NCBI GenBank assembly: GCA_963678565.1
Contig: OY782875.1
Coordinates: forward strand, 3,472,001-3,536,000
Source: SKHV01 sp963678565
Lineage (GTDB): Bacteria > Bacteroidota > Bacteroidia > Bacteroidales > Prolixibacteraceae
DNA: 64,000 nucleotides
Direction: 5' to 3'
Positions within the stretch are counted from its first letter, which is position 1, and every line of letters begins with the position of its first letter. Both the position numbers and the translations under genes were made by a program. Under the pieces are notes generated by a model. It ran no database searches. It saw only the letters and a program-made list of their open reading frames with translations, and was not told the origin of the DNA. This document shows, in pieces, positions 43,719-51,611 of the stretch.

Positions 43719-44954
43719 TTAATTATGAAATCGATCTTTATGTGCCCATAAACCTAATGCAGGATTTGAGATATAAAAAATCTCTTCTCCGTTTGGCAAT
43801 ACATTAAATCCATTTCTTAGTTTCTCAAAATCATAAATTGCTTTCATTTCATCAAAATCGCCATAATTGAAACCAACACTTTCGATTTCTTCTTGGGTTA
43901 AATTGCCGTCGGTTTTACCCGGGCAATAAGTAATTGAGAAACGACCTTCGGAAGATCCATGAATTAAATGAGCTGCAGCACCCAAGTTATCTTGCAGATC
44001 TTCATTCTCTTCAACATTTTTTAATGTTTCAGGCGTCCCTTTGTATCCATACTTACGAATTAATCCATCGATTTGCTTATCCTCTCCAAATTCTTTTAGA
44101 GCAGGTGCAAAAACAATTAATTCGCCATCGTCGGCCAAAGCCATTCTAGTACGGTAAATGCTTTTATTTCCTAACCAAGTACTTTTAAACTCGGTTGGAT
44201 CTAACCAAACTATGGCTTTTTTAATCGGCTTTTCGAGCATGTCGAAATTCACTTTCAACGACAATTCAGCCGCTTTCGTGAAAACATCGAAATCATCACC
44301 AATAAAAAGACCTCTAGTTTTTAAATCACCATTTTCATCAACACCAACCACTGTTTGTACATAAACAATAGGTAAATGTTTTGCAAAATGCTCTGTCCCG
44401 TAATTAAAAACTTTACGAACAGGAGTATCGGCTCTTCCCATCATTTTTTCCATTCCGTATGCGGCACCGATGTAATGACTTTTATTAATTCCTTCTGATC
44501 CTCCAGTACCAACAAAAATATTTTTATTATAGTTGGCCATGCCCACCACTTCGTGTGGTACAACTTGCCCTAACGAAAGTATCAAGTCGAAATTACCTTC
44601 AACCAATAACTTATTCACTTGAACAGGCCAAGTGTAATCAACTTTTCCTTCAGAAACTTCTTTTATGAATGAGGCTGGAACTTCGCCTAAGGTAATTACA
44701 TCGTTACGCCAATCGTGGTCTCTAAATATGTTGCGCGGAACCGATGGAAACATGTGTTCGATTTGATCATCTGTCATTGGAGAATGCGTTCCCAAAGCGG
44801 GTAAAATATCGGTAAGTTTTTCGCCGTAATATTCGTACGAAAAAGATGTTAGAACCCCCGCCTTAGATGGTAATCGAGTATAATCAGGAGGTAAAGCTAA
44901 AACTTTCTTTTTAACACCTATCTTATCAAGTGCTTCGAAAAGTCCTCTTTTCAA
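43719..44954 (-). CDS. LarA-like (lactate racemase domain) protein with possible 5' frameshift
   Basis: 411 residues if read from TTG 44954. It belongs to the LarA/DUF2088 superfamily of nickel-pincer racemases and epimerases: LPALGTHSPMTDDQIEHMF matches the GTHRPMT motif and DHDWRND the following His motif. The natural start seems lost. An ATG at 45002-45004 opens MIFFEEGSE in another frame, and adding one A in the run at 44977-44979 would join it to NAVLTDKDLKRGLFEAL, a family-like N-terminus. This may be a sequencing error, a real mutation or a non-standard start. The context predicts a sugar-acid epimerase. LarB, LarC and LarE are not in the window. Confidence 0.8.
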   Translation of the reverse strand: MKRGLFEALDKIGVKKKVLALPPDYTRLPSKAGVLTSFSYEYYGEKLTDILPALGTHSPMTDDQIEHMFPSVPRNIFRDHDWRNDVITLGEVPASFIKEVSEGKVDYTWPVQVNKLLVEGNFDLILSLGQVVPHEVVGMANYNKNIFVGTGGSEGINKSHYIGAAYGMEKMMGRADTPVRKVFNYGTEHFAKHLPIVYVQTVVGVDENGDLKTRGLFIGDDFDVFTKAAELSLKVNFDMLEKPIKKAIVWLDPTEFKSTWLGNKSIYRTRMALADDGELIVFAPALKEFGEDKQIDGLIRKYGYKGTPETLKNVEENEDLQDNLGAAAHLIHGSSEGRFSITYCPGKTDGNLTQEEIESVGFNYGDFDEMKAIYDFEKLRNGFNVLPNGEEIFYISNPALGLWAHKDRFHN

Positions 44955-45058
44955 ATCCTTATCGGTAAGAACTGCATTTCTGATCCTTCTTCAAAAAAAA
45001 TCATAGCATTGAATTTGAATAAATAAACGGCTAATGAAATAGCATTTTTATAACGAAG

Positions 45059-45087
45059 AAAAAACCTTCCCACAAGTTGCGGGAAAG
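45059..45087 (-). terminator. Terminator-like hairpin between SDR gene and LarA-like gene
   Basis: CCTTCCC and GGGAAAG arms (one G:T pair) around a nine-base loop, with six Ts on the minus strand. It may split the uronate operon or attenuate its distal half. Confidence 0.65.
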
Positions 45088-45126
45088 TTTTGCTATTATA
45101 TTTTCTATTGTATTAGCAATAATGAA

Positions 45127-45981
45127 TTATACACCACCGAATGCGTTAAATCCGCCATCGATTGGAAGTACAATACCAGTTACAAATTTAGACATCCCCG
45201 ACAATAAGAAGATCGTTCCACCAACCAATTCTTCAACGTCGCCGTAGCGGCCCATTGGTGTATTATTGATAATCTTTTGTCCACGAGCAGTTGGCGCGCC
45301 AGTTTGCTCATCTGTAAGTAAAAATCGATTCTGGTTTGTTAAGAAAAAACCTGGTGCAATTGCATTAACGCGCACGCCAGTTTTTGCAAAATGAACTGAA
45401 AGCCATTCGGTAAAACTATTAACGGCTGCTTTTGCGGCAGAGTATGCACCAACTTTTGTTAATGGATGATAAGCACTCATCGATGAAATATTTAAAATTC
45501 CACCTTCACCTTTTTCAACCATCACATCGCTAAATACCATTGTAGGAAGCAGTGTTCCTTTGAAGTTTAAATCGAATACATCGCCGAATCCATCCACAGT
45601 CATTCCGAAGAAATTTTTCATTTCATCGTTTTTCCCTGGAAGGATTTCTTCAGCTTGGCTGGTTCCGTCGGAAGAATTACCACCAGCACCATTTACTAAA
45701 AAGTCAATGGTTCCAAAATCTTTTAAGATTTCAACTTTGGCAGCTTCTAGCGACTCTTTAATCATCACATCGCCAGCATAAGTTGCAAATTTTTGATCGG
45801 GATAAGTTGCTTCTAATTTTTGAACATGTGCGCCCCCTCGTTCAGGTTTGCGATCTAATAAAACCACGTTCATTCCAACCGAAGCCAATCCATCGACCAA
45901 TTGACTACAAATTACACCACCAGAACCGGTGACAATAACAGTTTTTCCCTTTAAGTTAAGCAGTTCGTTAGTTGTTAACAT
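45127..45981 (-). CDS. SDR-family oxidoreductase, probable D-fructuronate reductase (D-mannonate oxidoreductase)
   Basis: 284 residues. Short-chain dehydrogenase with NAD-binding TGSGGVICSQL (a variant of TGxxxGIG), the NGAGG motif in place of NNAG, catalytic Ser in LNISSMSAY, and YSAAK (catalytic Tyr and Lys). Residues 105-130 form an insertion with EEILPGKNDEMKNFF, a feature of SDR-type mannonate oxidoreductases that replace the unrelated UxuB in Bacteroidota and Thermotoga. It would reduce fructuronate to mannonate. It starts one base before the KDPG aldolase stop, so the two are tightly coupled. The substrate is inferred from family and context. Confidence 0.85.
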   Translation of the reverse strand: MLTTNELLNLKGKTVIVTGSGGVICSQLVDGLASVGMNVVLLDRKPERGGAHVQKLEATYPDQKFATYAGDVMIKESLEAAKVEILKDFGTIDFLVNGAGGNSSDGTSQAEEILPGKNDEMKNFFGMTVDGFGDVFDLNFKGTLLPTMVFSDVMVEKGEGGILNISSMSAYHPLTKVGAYSAAKAAVNSFTEWLSVHFAKTGVRVNAIAPGFFLTNQNRFLLTDEQTGAPTARGQKIINNTPMGRYGDVEELVGGTIFLLSGMSKFVTGIVLPIDGGFNAFGGV

Positions 45982-45982
45982 A

Positions 45983-46654
45983 TTAACCTCTAATTTCTTT
46001 AATTAGTTGAATAGTTTCTTTTACTTTTTTAGTTAGTTCATCGTAGTTTTTATCGGTCGCATAACTGCTTTTAACCAGTTGTGAGCCCATTCCAACGCAA
46101 GCCACACCCGCATCGAACCAACCTTTTAAGTTATCATAGTCGGGTGAAACACCACCCGAAGGCATTAATTGTGACCAAGGACAAGGAGCTTTAACTGATT
46201 TTACGAATGCAGGTCCACCAACTTGCGATCCAGGGAATACCTTCACCAATTCGCAACCTAATTCTTCTGCATAGTTAACTTCAGAAACTGATCCACATCC
46301 TGGAGACCAAAGTACCTTTCTACGGTTACAAACTTTAGCCATATCTGCATTTAACAATGGAGATACAATAAAGTCGGCACCTAGTTGCATATATAAGGAA
46401 GCTGTACCTGCTTCAACAATTGAACCAATTCCAATTGCCATTTCAGGTAACTCTTTTTTAACGTATTTCGAAACTTCAGCAAAAACTTCATGTGCAAAGT
46501 CGCCACGGTTGGTAAACTCAAATGCGCGAGCTCCACCATCGTAACAGGCTTTGATTATATTCTTACAAACTTCAACATCAGGATGATAAAACAATGGAAC
46601 CATCCCTGTTTCTTTCATTTTTAAAAATACTTCTACTCTTGTAAACTTTGCCAT
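45983..46654 (-). CDS. eda: KDPG/KHG aldolase (2-dehydro-3-deoxyphosphogluconate aldolase)
   Basis: 223 residues from ATG 46652-46654 (MAKFTRVEVFLKMKETGMVPLF); an upstream TTG would add seven atypical residues. It cleaves 2-keto-3-deoxy-6-phosphogluconate to pyruvate and glyceraldehyde 3-phosphate. The Schiff-base Lys is in LVKVFPGSQVGG, the catalytic Glu in RAFEFTNRGD, and PSGGVSPDYDNLKGW binds phosphate. It lies 44 bases after kdgK and touches the SDR gene, so phosphorylation and cleavage of KDG are encoded together. The family is often labelled bifunctional with 4-hydroxy-2-oxoglutarate aldolase. Confidence 0.93.
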   Translation of the reverse strand: MAKFTRVEVFLKMKETGMVPLFYHPDVEVCKNIIKACYDGGARAFEFTNRGDFAHEVFAEVSKYVKKELPEMAIGIGSIVEAGTASLYMQLGADFIVSPLLNADMAKVCNRRKVLWSPGCGSVSEVNYAEELGCELVKVFPGSQVGGPAFVKSVKAPCPWSQLMPSGGVSPDYDNLKGWFDAGVACVGMGSQLVKSSYATDKNYDELTKKVKETIQLIKEIRG

Positions 46655-46698
46655 AGTGGTATGTAATATAGACAATTTTTGTTTTAAAATTCAATTAA

Positions 46699-47733
46699 TT
46701 AACGAGAAACTCTACCAGAAGCGTCGCCGCCCATCAATTTCTCAACTTCTTCAACTGTTACACGATTGTAGTCGCCGTAAATCGTATGCTTCAAGCAAGA
46801 AGCAGCAACAGCAAAGTTCAATGCTTTTTGATCGTCTTCAGGATATGCAATTAATCCATAGATTAATCCTCCCATAAATGAATCACCTCCACCTACACGG
46901 TCGGTAATGTGTGTTATTTGATAAGTAGGAGCTTTAAACAATTCTTTACCATCAAATAATACACCGCTCCAAGAGTTATGATTGGCACTAACAGAACCAC
47001 GAAGCGTCGTAATTACTTTCTTACAACGTGGAAATCTTTCCATTATTTTTTGAGAAACAGAAAGGTAAGCATCGGCTTCAACATGACCACCTGCAACATC
47101 AACACCTTCAGGATGAATTCCTAATGCCATAGCAGCATCTTCTTCGTTTCCTAAAACGATGTCACAACCTTCAACCAAAGCTGGCATTACTTCGTTTGCA
47201 GTTTTTCCGTATTTCCAAAGATTCTTACGGTAATTAATATCTGTAGTTACAATAACACCTTTTGCATTTGCTGCTTTGATACCTTCTAAACAAACATCGG
47301 CAGCACCTTGTGAAATTGCAGGTGTAATACCTGTCCAGTGGAAATAATCTGCTCCATCAAGCACTTTATCCCAGTCAATCATTCCCGGTTTGATTTCAGA
47401 GATAGCTGAATGCGCACGATCGTAAACTACTTTACTTGCACGACTGACAGCTCCGGTTTCAAGAAAATAAATTCCTAAACGATCGCCACCACGAACAATT
47501 TCAGAAGTGTCAACACCTAAACCTTTAAGTTCACGTAAACAAACTTCAGCAATGTCATTCTTTGGCATACGTGAAACAAAACTCACATCAACGCCATAAT
47601 TTGCTAGAGATACGGCAACATTTGCCTCTCCTCCACCATAGGTTGCATTAAACATTGGTGATTGACCAAAACGCTCATATCCAGGTGCTGCTAAACGCAA
47701 CATTACTTCTCCGAAAGTTACTACTTTGCTCAT
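46699..47733 (-). CDS. kdgK: 2-dehydro-3-deoxygluconokinase
   Basis: 344 residues, PfkB/ribokinase family. It phosphorylates 2-keto-3-deoxygluconate. The N-terminal FGEVMLRLAAPGYERFGQ and TYGGGEANVAVSLANYG bind the sugar acid. The ATP end carries DRVGGGDSFMGGLIYGL, with the catalytic Asp in GGGD (GAGD in most members). First gene of the minus-strand uronate operon; its promoter (TTTG-N19-TAAATTTG) is overlapped by a perfect LacI-type palindrome. The adjacent aldolase makes this substrate assignment strong compared with other PfkB kinases. Confidence 0.92.
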   Translation of the reverse strand: MSKVVTFGEVMLRLAAPGYERFGQSPMFNATYGGGEANVAVSLANYGVDVSFVSRMPKNDIAEVCLRELKGLGVDTSEIVRGGDRLGIYFLETGAVSRASKVVYDRAHSAISEIKPGMIDWDKVLDGADYFHWTGITPAISQGAADVCLEGIKAANAKGVIVTTDINYRKNLWKYGKTANEVMPALVEGCDIVLGNEEDAAMALGIHPEGVDVAGGHVEADAYLSVSQKIMERFPRCKKVITTLRGSVSANHNSWSGVLFDGKELFKAPTYQITHITDRVGGGDSFMGGLIYGLIAYPEDDQKALNFAVAASCLKHTIYGDYNRVTVEEVEKLMGGDASGRVSR

Positions 47734-47766
47734 AATTCAAATTAGTTATTATTGATTTTTGTACGA

Positions 47767-47797
47767 CAAATTTAGAAAAACTAGCGTAGAATGCAAA
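47767..47797 (-). promoter_or_regulatory. kdgK operon promoter, consensus -33/-7
   Basis: On the minus strand TTTG (47797-47794), a 19-base spacer and TAAATTTG (47774-47767) form a textbook Bacteroidota promoter. The -33 box lies inside the palindromic operator. Confidence 0.75.
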
Positions 47798-47807
47798 CGT
47801 TTGCATT
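47790..47807. promoter_or_regulatory. Perfect palindromic LacI-family operator between kdgK and lacI-1
   Basis: AATGCAAACGTTTGCATT is an exact 18-base palindrome with the central CG typical of LacI/GalR operators. It covers the kdgK -33 box and lies 10 bases upstream of the -7 box of the divergent regulator gene, so one bound dimer could repress both. Confidence 0.85.
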
Positions 47808-47816
47808 ATTTTTTAT

Positions 47817-47824
47817 TATATTTG
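47817..47824 (+). promoter_or_regulatory. lacI-1 promoter -7 element
   Basis: TATATTTG, exact TAnnTTTG, 47 bases before the ATG at 47872. The operator centre is 18.5 bases upstream of this box. Confidence 0.55.
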
Positions 47825-47871
47825 CTATTCCTAATTTTTAAACCACTAACAATTTATTTTTTAGACTAACC

Positions 47872-48897
47872 ATGGCTAAAAAGCAAGCCACAATACAAGA
47901 CATTGCAAATGCGTTAAACATAACAGCTTCAACTGTTTCAAGAGCGCTCAATGATCATCCAAAGATTAGTGCCAACACCAAAGAACAGGTATGGACAACC
48001 GCAAAAAAGCTGAATTATCAGCCCAATCACATCGCATCAAGTCTGCGAAAAGGTAAAGCAAATACAATTGGAATGATCGTACCACGCATCAATCGTCATT
48101 TTTTTTCAAATGTAATTACAGGAGTTGAAAGCGTGCTGAATCCAGCCGGTTTTAATTTAATTATTTGCCAGTCGGACGAAAGTTTTCAACGCGAAAAACA
48201 GAACCTTAAAACACTTATCACCAGCCGTGTTGCAGGAATACTCGTTTCTTTATCAATTGAAACCAAAGAAGTTAAGCACCTCGAAAAAGTACAAAACAGC
48301 CACATTCCATTGGTGCTCTTCGACCGAATATCTGATGAAATGAATGTTAGCAAGGTAGATAACGATGACGAATTTGGTTCTTATGAATTAACCAAACATC
48401 TTTTAAATGAGGGATATCGATCTTTTATGTGGATTGGAGGCCCAAGAAATTCGATTATCTATAAAAATAGGTACAACGGTTATAAAAAAGCATTAAAAGA
48501 ATTTAAACTGAACGACACAAAATTCGATTGCTTTGAAGGGACACCTGTTTTAGATGTTGCAGAACAATATATTCAAGAATACATCAAGCAAAAAGAACTT
48601 CCTGAGGTTATTTTTGCAGCTTCAGATTATATGGCCATGGGAGTAATACAAGCTTTGCAGGCCAATAAAATAAAAGTACCTGACGACGTGGCAGTTGCAG
48701 GCTATTCCAACGAACCTTTTGCAAGCTTAATTAGTCCTAAACTCACAACGGTTGAACAATTTAGCGAAGAGATGGGACGATCGGCAGCCAAATTGCTATT
48801 GGAAGAAATAGAATCGGAGGAAGACACAATTATTCCAAGGAAAACTACGTTAAAACCAAGATTGATCATTCGAGAATCAACAATCAAAAAGAAATAG
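47872..48897 (+). CDS. LacI-family transcriptional regulator of the uronate locus (paralogue 1)
   Basis: 341 residues. Helix-turn-helix at 7-26 (TIQDIANALNITASTVSRAL), hinge helix near 45-58 (NHIASSLRKGKANTIG), and a periplasmic-binding-protein-like effector domain from ~60 (PRINRHFFSNVITGVESVLNPAGFNLIICQSDES). It probably senses a uronate or KDG-related sugar acid and represses kdgK and uxaC. It lies between them, and matching palindromes overlap both promoters. It is a close paralogue of the regulator at 55717-56766; the stretch PRINRHFFSN is identical in both. Autoregulation is likely from the shared operator. Confidence 0.92.
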   Translation: MAKKQATIQDIANALNITASTVSRALNDHPKISANTKEQVWTTAKKLNYQPNHIASSLRKGKANTIGMIVPRINRHFFSNVITGVESVLNPAGFNLIICQSDESFQREKQNLKTLITSRVAGILVSLSIETKEVKHLEKVQNSHIPLVLFDRISDEMNVSKVDNDDEFGSYELTKHLLNEGYRSFMWIGGPRNSIIYKNRYNGYKKALKEFKLNDTKFDCFEGTPVLDVAEQYIQEYIKQKELPEVIFAASDYMAMGVIQALQANKIKVPDDVAVAGYSNEPFASLISPKLTTVEQFSEEMGRSAAKLLLEEIESEEDTIIPRKTTLKPRLIIRESTIKKK

Positions 48898-48912
48898 AAC
48901 AAACGATTGCAT
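48897..48912 (+). promoter_or_regulatory. Degenerate LacI-type operator at uxaC promoter
   Basis: GAACAAACGATTGCAT matches 12 of 16 positions of the core of the 47790-47807 palindrome. It covers the -33 region (ATTG 48906-48909) of a promoter whose -7 box is TAAATTTG at 48930-48937. Confidence 0.5.
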
Positions 48913-48929
48913 AATTTCATAGCTATTTT

Positions 48930-48937
48930 TAAATTTG
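48930..48937 (+). promoter_or_regulatory. uxaC promoter -7 element
   Basis: TAAATTTG, 20 bases after an ATTG -33-like box and 25 bases before the uxaC ATG. Confidence 0.55.
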
Positions 48938-48962
48938 ATAGCTTAATTAAAAGACAAGACTT

Positions 48963-50366
48963 ATGAAAACATTTATGGATGACAATTTCATGCTTGAATC
49001 AAAAGCCGCTGAACGTTTATATCACGAGTATGCTAAAGACATGCCCATTATTGATTATCACAACCACCTACCACCTCACCAAATTTCAGGTGATGTAAAT
49101 TTCCAAAACCTAACACAAATTTGGTTGTACGGTGATCATTATAAGTGGAGAGCGATGCGCGCTATGGGCATCGATGAAGAAGAAATCACCGGAAAAGGTA
49201 CCGACTTTGCAAAATTTTCACGTTGGGCCGAAACAGTTCCATATACACTTCGTAATCCATTGTATCATTGGACACACATGGAGTTAAAAGCTTATTTTGG
49301 CATTACTGATTTACTAAATCCAAGCACTGCAAAATCTATTTTCGATCAAACAGAATCGATGTTGCAAACTCCAGAATTCTCGGTACATAGTCTTTTAAAT
49401 AAAATGAAAGTAAAAGTATTATGTACTACCGATGATCCTGCTGACGATTTGGCTGATCATTTAAAAATGAAAAACAGCGGTGCGGATTTTAAAGCACTAC
49501 CAACCTGGCGCCCCGATAAAGCCATGAATGCTGATAATCCAAGCGTTTACAACGAATATGTTGACAAATTAGCTGCAACAGCTGAAATGAAAATTAAAAC
49601 TGCTGCTGATTTGGTTGCTGCATTGCAAAAACGTCACGACTTCTTTAACGAAGTTGGTTGTCGTATTTCTGACCATGGTATTGAAGAATTCTTTGCTGAA
49701 GATTATTCAGAAAGCGAAATTGAAGCGATCTTCTCGAAAGTTCGTGCAGGAAACCAATTAGAAGCATTAGAACTTCGTAAATTTAAATCATTCATGTTGT
49801 TCGAAGGTGCAAAAATGGACCATGCAACTGACTGGGCGCAACAATTCCACTATGGAGTATTGCGCGACAACAACAGCCGTATGTTCGCAAAACTTGGTCC
49901 TGATACTGGTTACGATTCAATTGGTAACTTCCCAGATGTTGCTCGTAACATGGTGAACTTTTTCGACAAACTAGCAACCGATAATAAATTAGCTAAAACC
50001 ATTATTTACAATATAAATCCTAGCGATAACGAAATTATTGCGACCATGATTGGTAACTTCAACGAAGGACCAACCGCCGGTAAAATCCAATTTGGTTCAG
50101 GATGGTGGTTCTTAGATCAAAAAGATGGAATGACTCGTCAGATGAATTCACTTTCTGCTCTTGGACTGATTAGTAAATTTGTAGGAATGTTGACCGACTC
50201 TCGTAGTTTCTTATCGTTCCCTCGTCACGATTATTTCCGCAGAATTATGTGTAATTTATTCGGACAAGATATCGTGAACGGTGAACTTCCTGCTGATTAT
50301 GATTTAATTGGTGGAATTGTTCAGGATATTAGCTACAACAACGCTGATAAATACTTCAAATTCTAA
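48963..50366 (+). CDS. uxaC: Glucuronate (uronate) isomerase
   Basis: 467 residues, normal length. UxaC converts D-glucuronate to D-fructuronate and D-galacturonate to D-tagaturonate. It is an amidohydrolase-superfamily TIM barrel: IDYHNHLPPHQI (metal-binding HxH), CTTDDPADDLADH, KLGPDTGYDSIGNFPDV, GWWFLDQKDGM, and FVGMLTDSRSFLSFPRHDYFRR near the end. It diverges from the kdgK operon with the LacI gene between, has its own promoter, and is followed by a strong terminator. It supplies substrate to the UxaE and SDR enzymes encoded on the other strand. Confidence 0.96.
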   Translation: MKTFMDDNFMLESKAAERLYHEYAKDMPIIDYHNHLPPHQISGDVNFQNLTQIWLYGDHYKWRAMRAMGIDEEEITGKGTDFAKFSRWAETVPYTLRNPLYHWTHMELKAYFGITDLLNPSTAKSIFDQTESMLQTPEFSVHSLLNKMKVKVLCTTDDPADDLADHLKMKNSGADFKALPTWRPDKAMNADNPSVYNEYVDKLAATAEMKIKTAADLVAALQKRHDFFNEVGCRISDHGIEEFFAEDYSESEIEAIFSKVRAGNQLEALELRKFKSFMLFEGAKMDHATDWAQQFHYGVLRDNNSRMFAKLGPDTGYDSIGNFPDVARNMVNFFDKLATDNKLAKTIIYNINPSDNEIIATMIGNFNEGPTAGKIQFGSGWWFLDQKDGMTRQMNSLSALGLISKFVGMLTDSRSFLSFPRHDYFRRIMCNLFGQDIVNGELPADYDLIGGIVQDISYNNADKYFKF

Positions 50367-50384
50367 AGTATTTCAAAATAAACT

Positions 50385-50416
50385 AAAAAAGGCCAGCAAA
50401 CTGTTGGCCTTTTTTT
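50385..50416 (+). terminator. Intrinsic terminator after uxaC
   Basis: AAAAAAGGCCA and TGGCCTTTTTTT arms with a nine-base loop and a seven-T tail. Confidence 0.88.
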
Positions 50417-50459
50417 ATGATTTCATTTAAATTTACGAAACATAAAAGAAACCAATAAA

Positions 50460-51611
50460 ATGAAATCCAAACTTATTGCACTCGTTCTCCTAATTACTTT
50501 TTCAACTTCAGCTTATTCACAAATCGAAAATGAAATAAAAACATTTGTTGACAGCACTGAAATAATTGTCAACAATGGAAGAAAGTACCTACTTGAACAG
50601 ACTAAGCAAGAAAACCTTGAGAAAGTTCGTGAGATATACAATTATTTAAATAATGCCACCTCTGAAAAACCATACGCAGCCTTTTACTATGCTGAGCACC
50701 TCTACATCAACACGATTCTTAAAGATTGGAATTCATTATTAAGATATGCTTCAAACTACGATTCCTTAAAATCTGAAACGCTACCACAAAATTCGGCACA
50801 GATTTATTCAGAGTTGTTTCAATCAACACAAAGTAACATCGAAGAATATCAGGAAGATATCGAGTTTAGTAAGTTAACAGAAAATGAGAAAGTGGTCATT
50901 GAGCTTCTTTTACAACTTACAAAAATTGGCTCACCAGATGAAAGATACAATGCACTTTTAAAATCATATAAAAGCCAAAAGAACAATAAGTACAATAGTT
51001 TTGTTAATCATTTTCTTCTAGGTAAAACAATTAAAGGGTCAATTTCCTATTCTTTTGGCTCAGGAATGATGTTTCCAACCGCAAATTTAGCGAACGAATT
51101 CAACACAACGCCTCTTGCTGAAATGAGTATGGATTTTAATTTTGGAAATATTTACACCTCCCTATATTTTCAAGGATGTGGATTTGCGTTTCAAAATGAA
51201 GTTAATACCCGATTGAATTATGATTTTATCACTTTTCAAGAAGGAGATCGCCTCACCTATTTCGAAGGTGGTTTAAAAGCAGGTTACTTCATTCATCGCG
51301 GCGATCGATTTCATTTTGCTCCTTTTGCAATAATTTCTGGCGCAACACTTGAAAGTAATATTTATGAAGAAGAACCTAGCTATGACGAATTCACAGTTCT
51401 TAATACTTTTTGCTATGGTGCTGGAGTTCACACTGAACTAAAACTTAAAGATATTCAAGCGACGAATTACTATGGTTACGAAGAAAAAGGTTACATTAGT
51501 TTAAAACTGGACTGCAGCTACAAGCAATTCGCAAAATTTAATTTACCGCAATATAAAGGAGCATTACCTACTGTAAGTTTTGCGTTTGTTTGGGGATTTG
51601 GTGTTTTTTAA
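50460..51611 (+). CDS. Secreted protein of unknown function with probable C-terminal barrel
   Basis: 383 residues with a Sec signal peptide (1-20, STSAYSQ). Residues ~20-185 are helical and charged (IYNYLNNATSEKPYAAFYYAEHLYINTIL), somewhat like TPR-type helices. From ~190 to the end the pattern becomes beta-rich with Gly and aromatic residues (ISYSFGSGMMFPTANLANEF, GGLKAGYFIHRGDRFHFAPFAIISGA, TVSFAFVWGFGVF), ending in Phe. I do not recognise a family. It may be a helical periplasmic domain joined to a small outer-membrane barrel. Its stop codon overlaps the stop of the convergent gene by four bases, with no terminator between. Confidence 0.7.
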   Translation: MKSKLIALVLLITFSTSAYSQIENEIKTFVDSTEIIVNNGRKYLLEQTKQENLEKVREIYNYLNNATSEKPYAAFYYAEHLYINTILKDWNSLLRYASNYDSLKSETLPQNSAQIYSELFQSTQSNIEEYQEDIEFSKLTENEKVVIELLLQLTKIGSPDERYNALLKSYKSQKNNKYNSFVNHFLLGKTIKGSISYSFGSGMMFPTANLANEFNTTPLAEMSMDFNFGNIYTSLYFQGCGFAFQNEVNTRLNYDFITFQEGDRLTYFEGGLKAGYFIHRGDRFHFAPFAIISGATLESNIYEEEPSYDEFTVLNTFCYGAGVHTELKLKDIQATNYYGYEEKGYISLKLDCSYKQFAKFNLPQYKGALPTVSFAFVWGFGVF

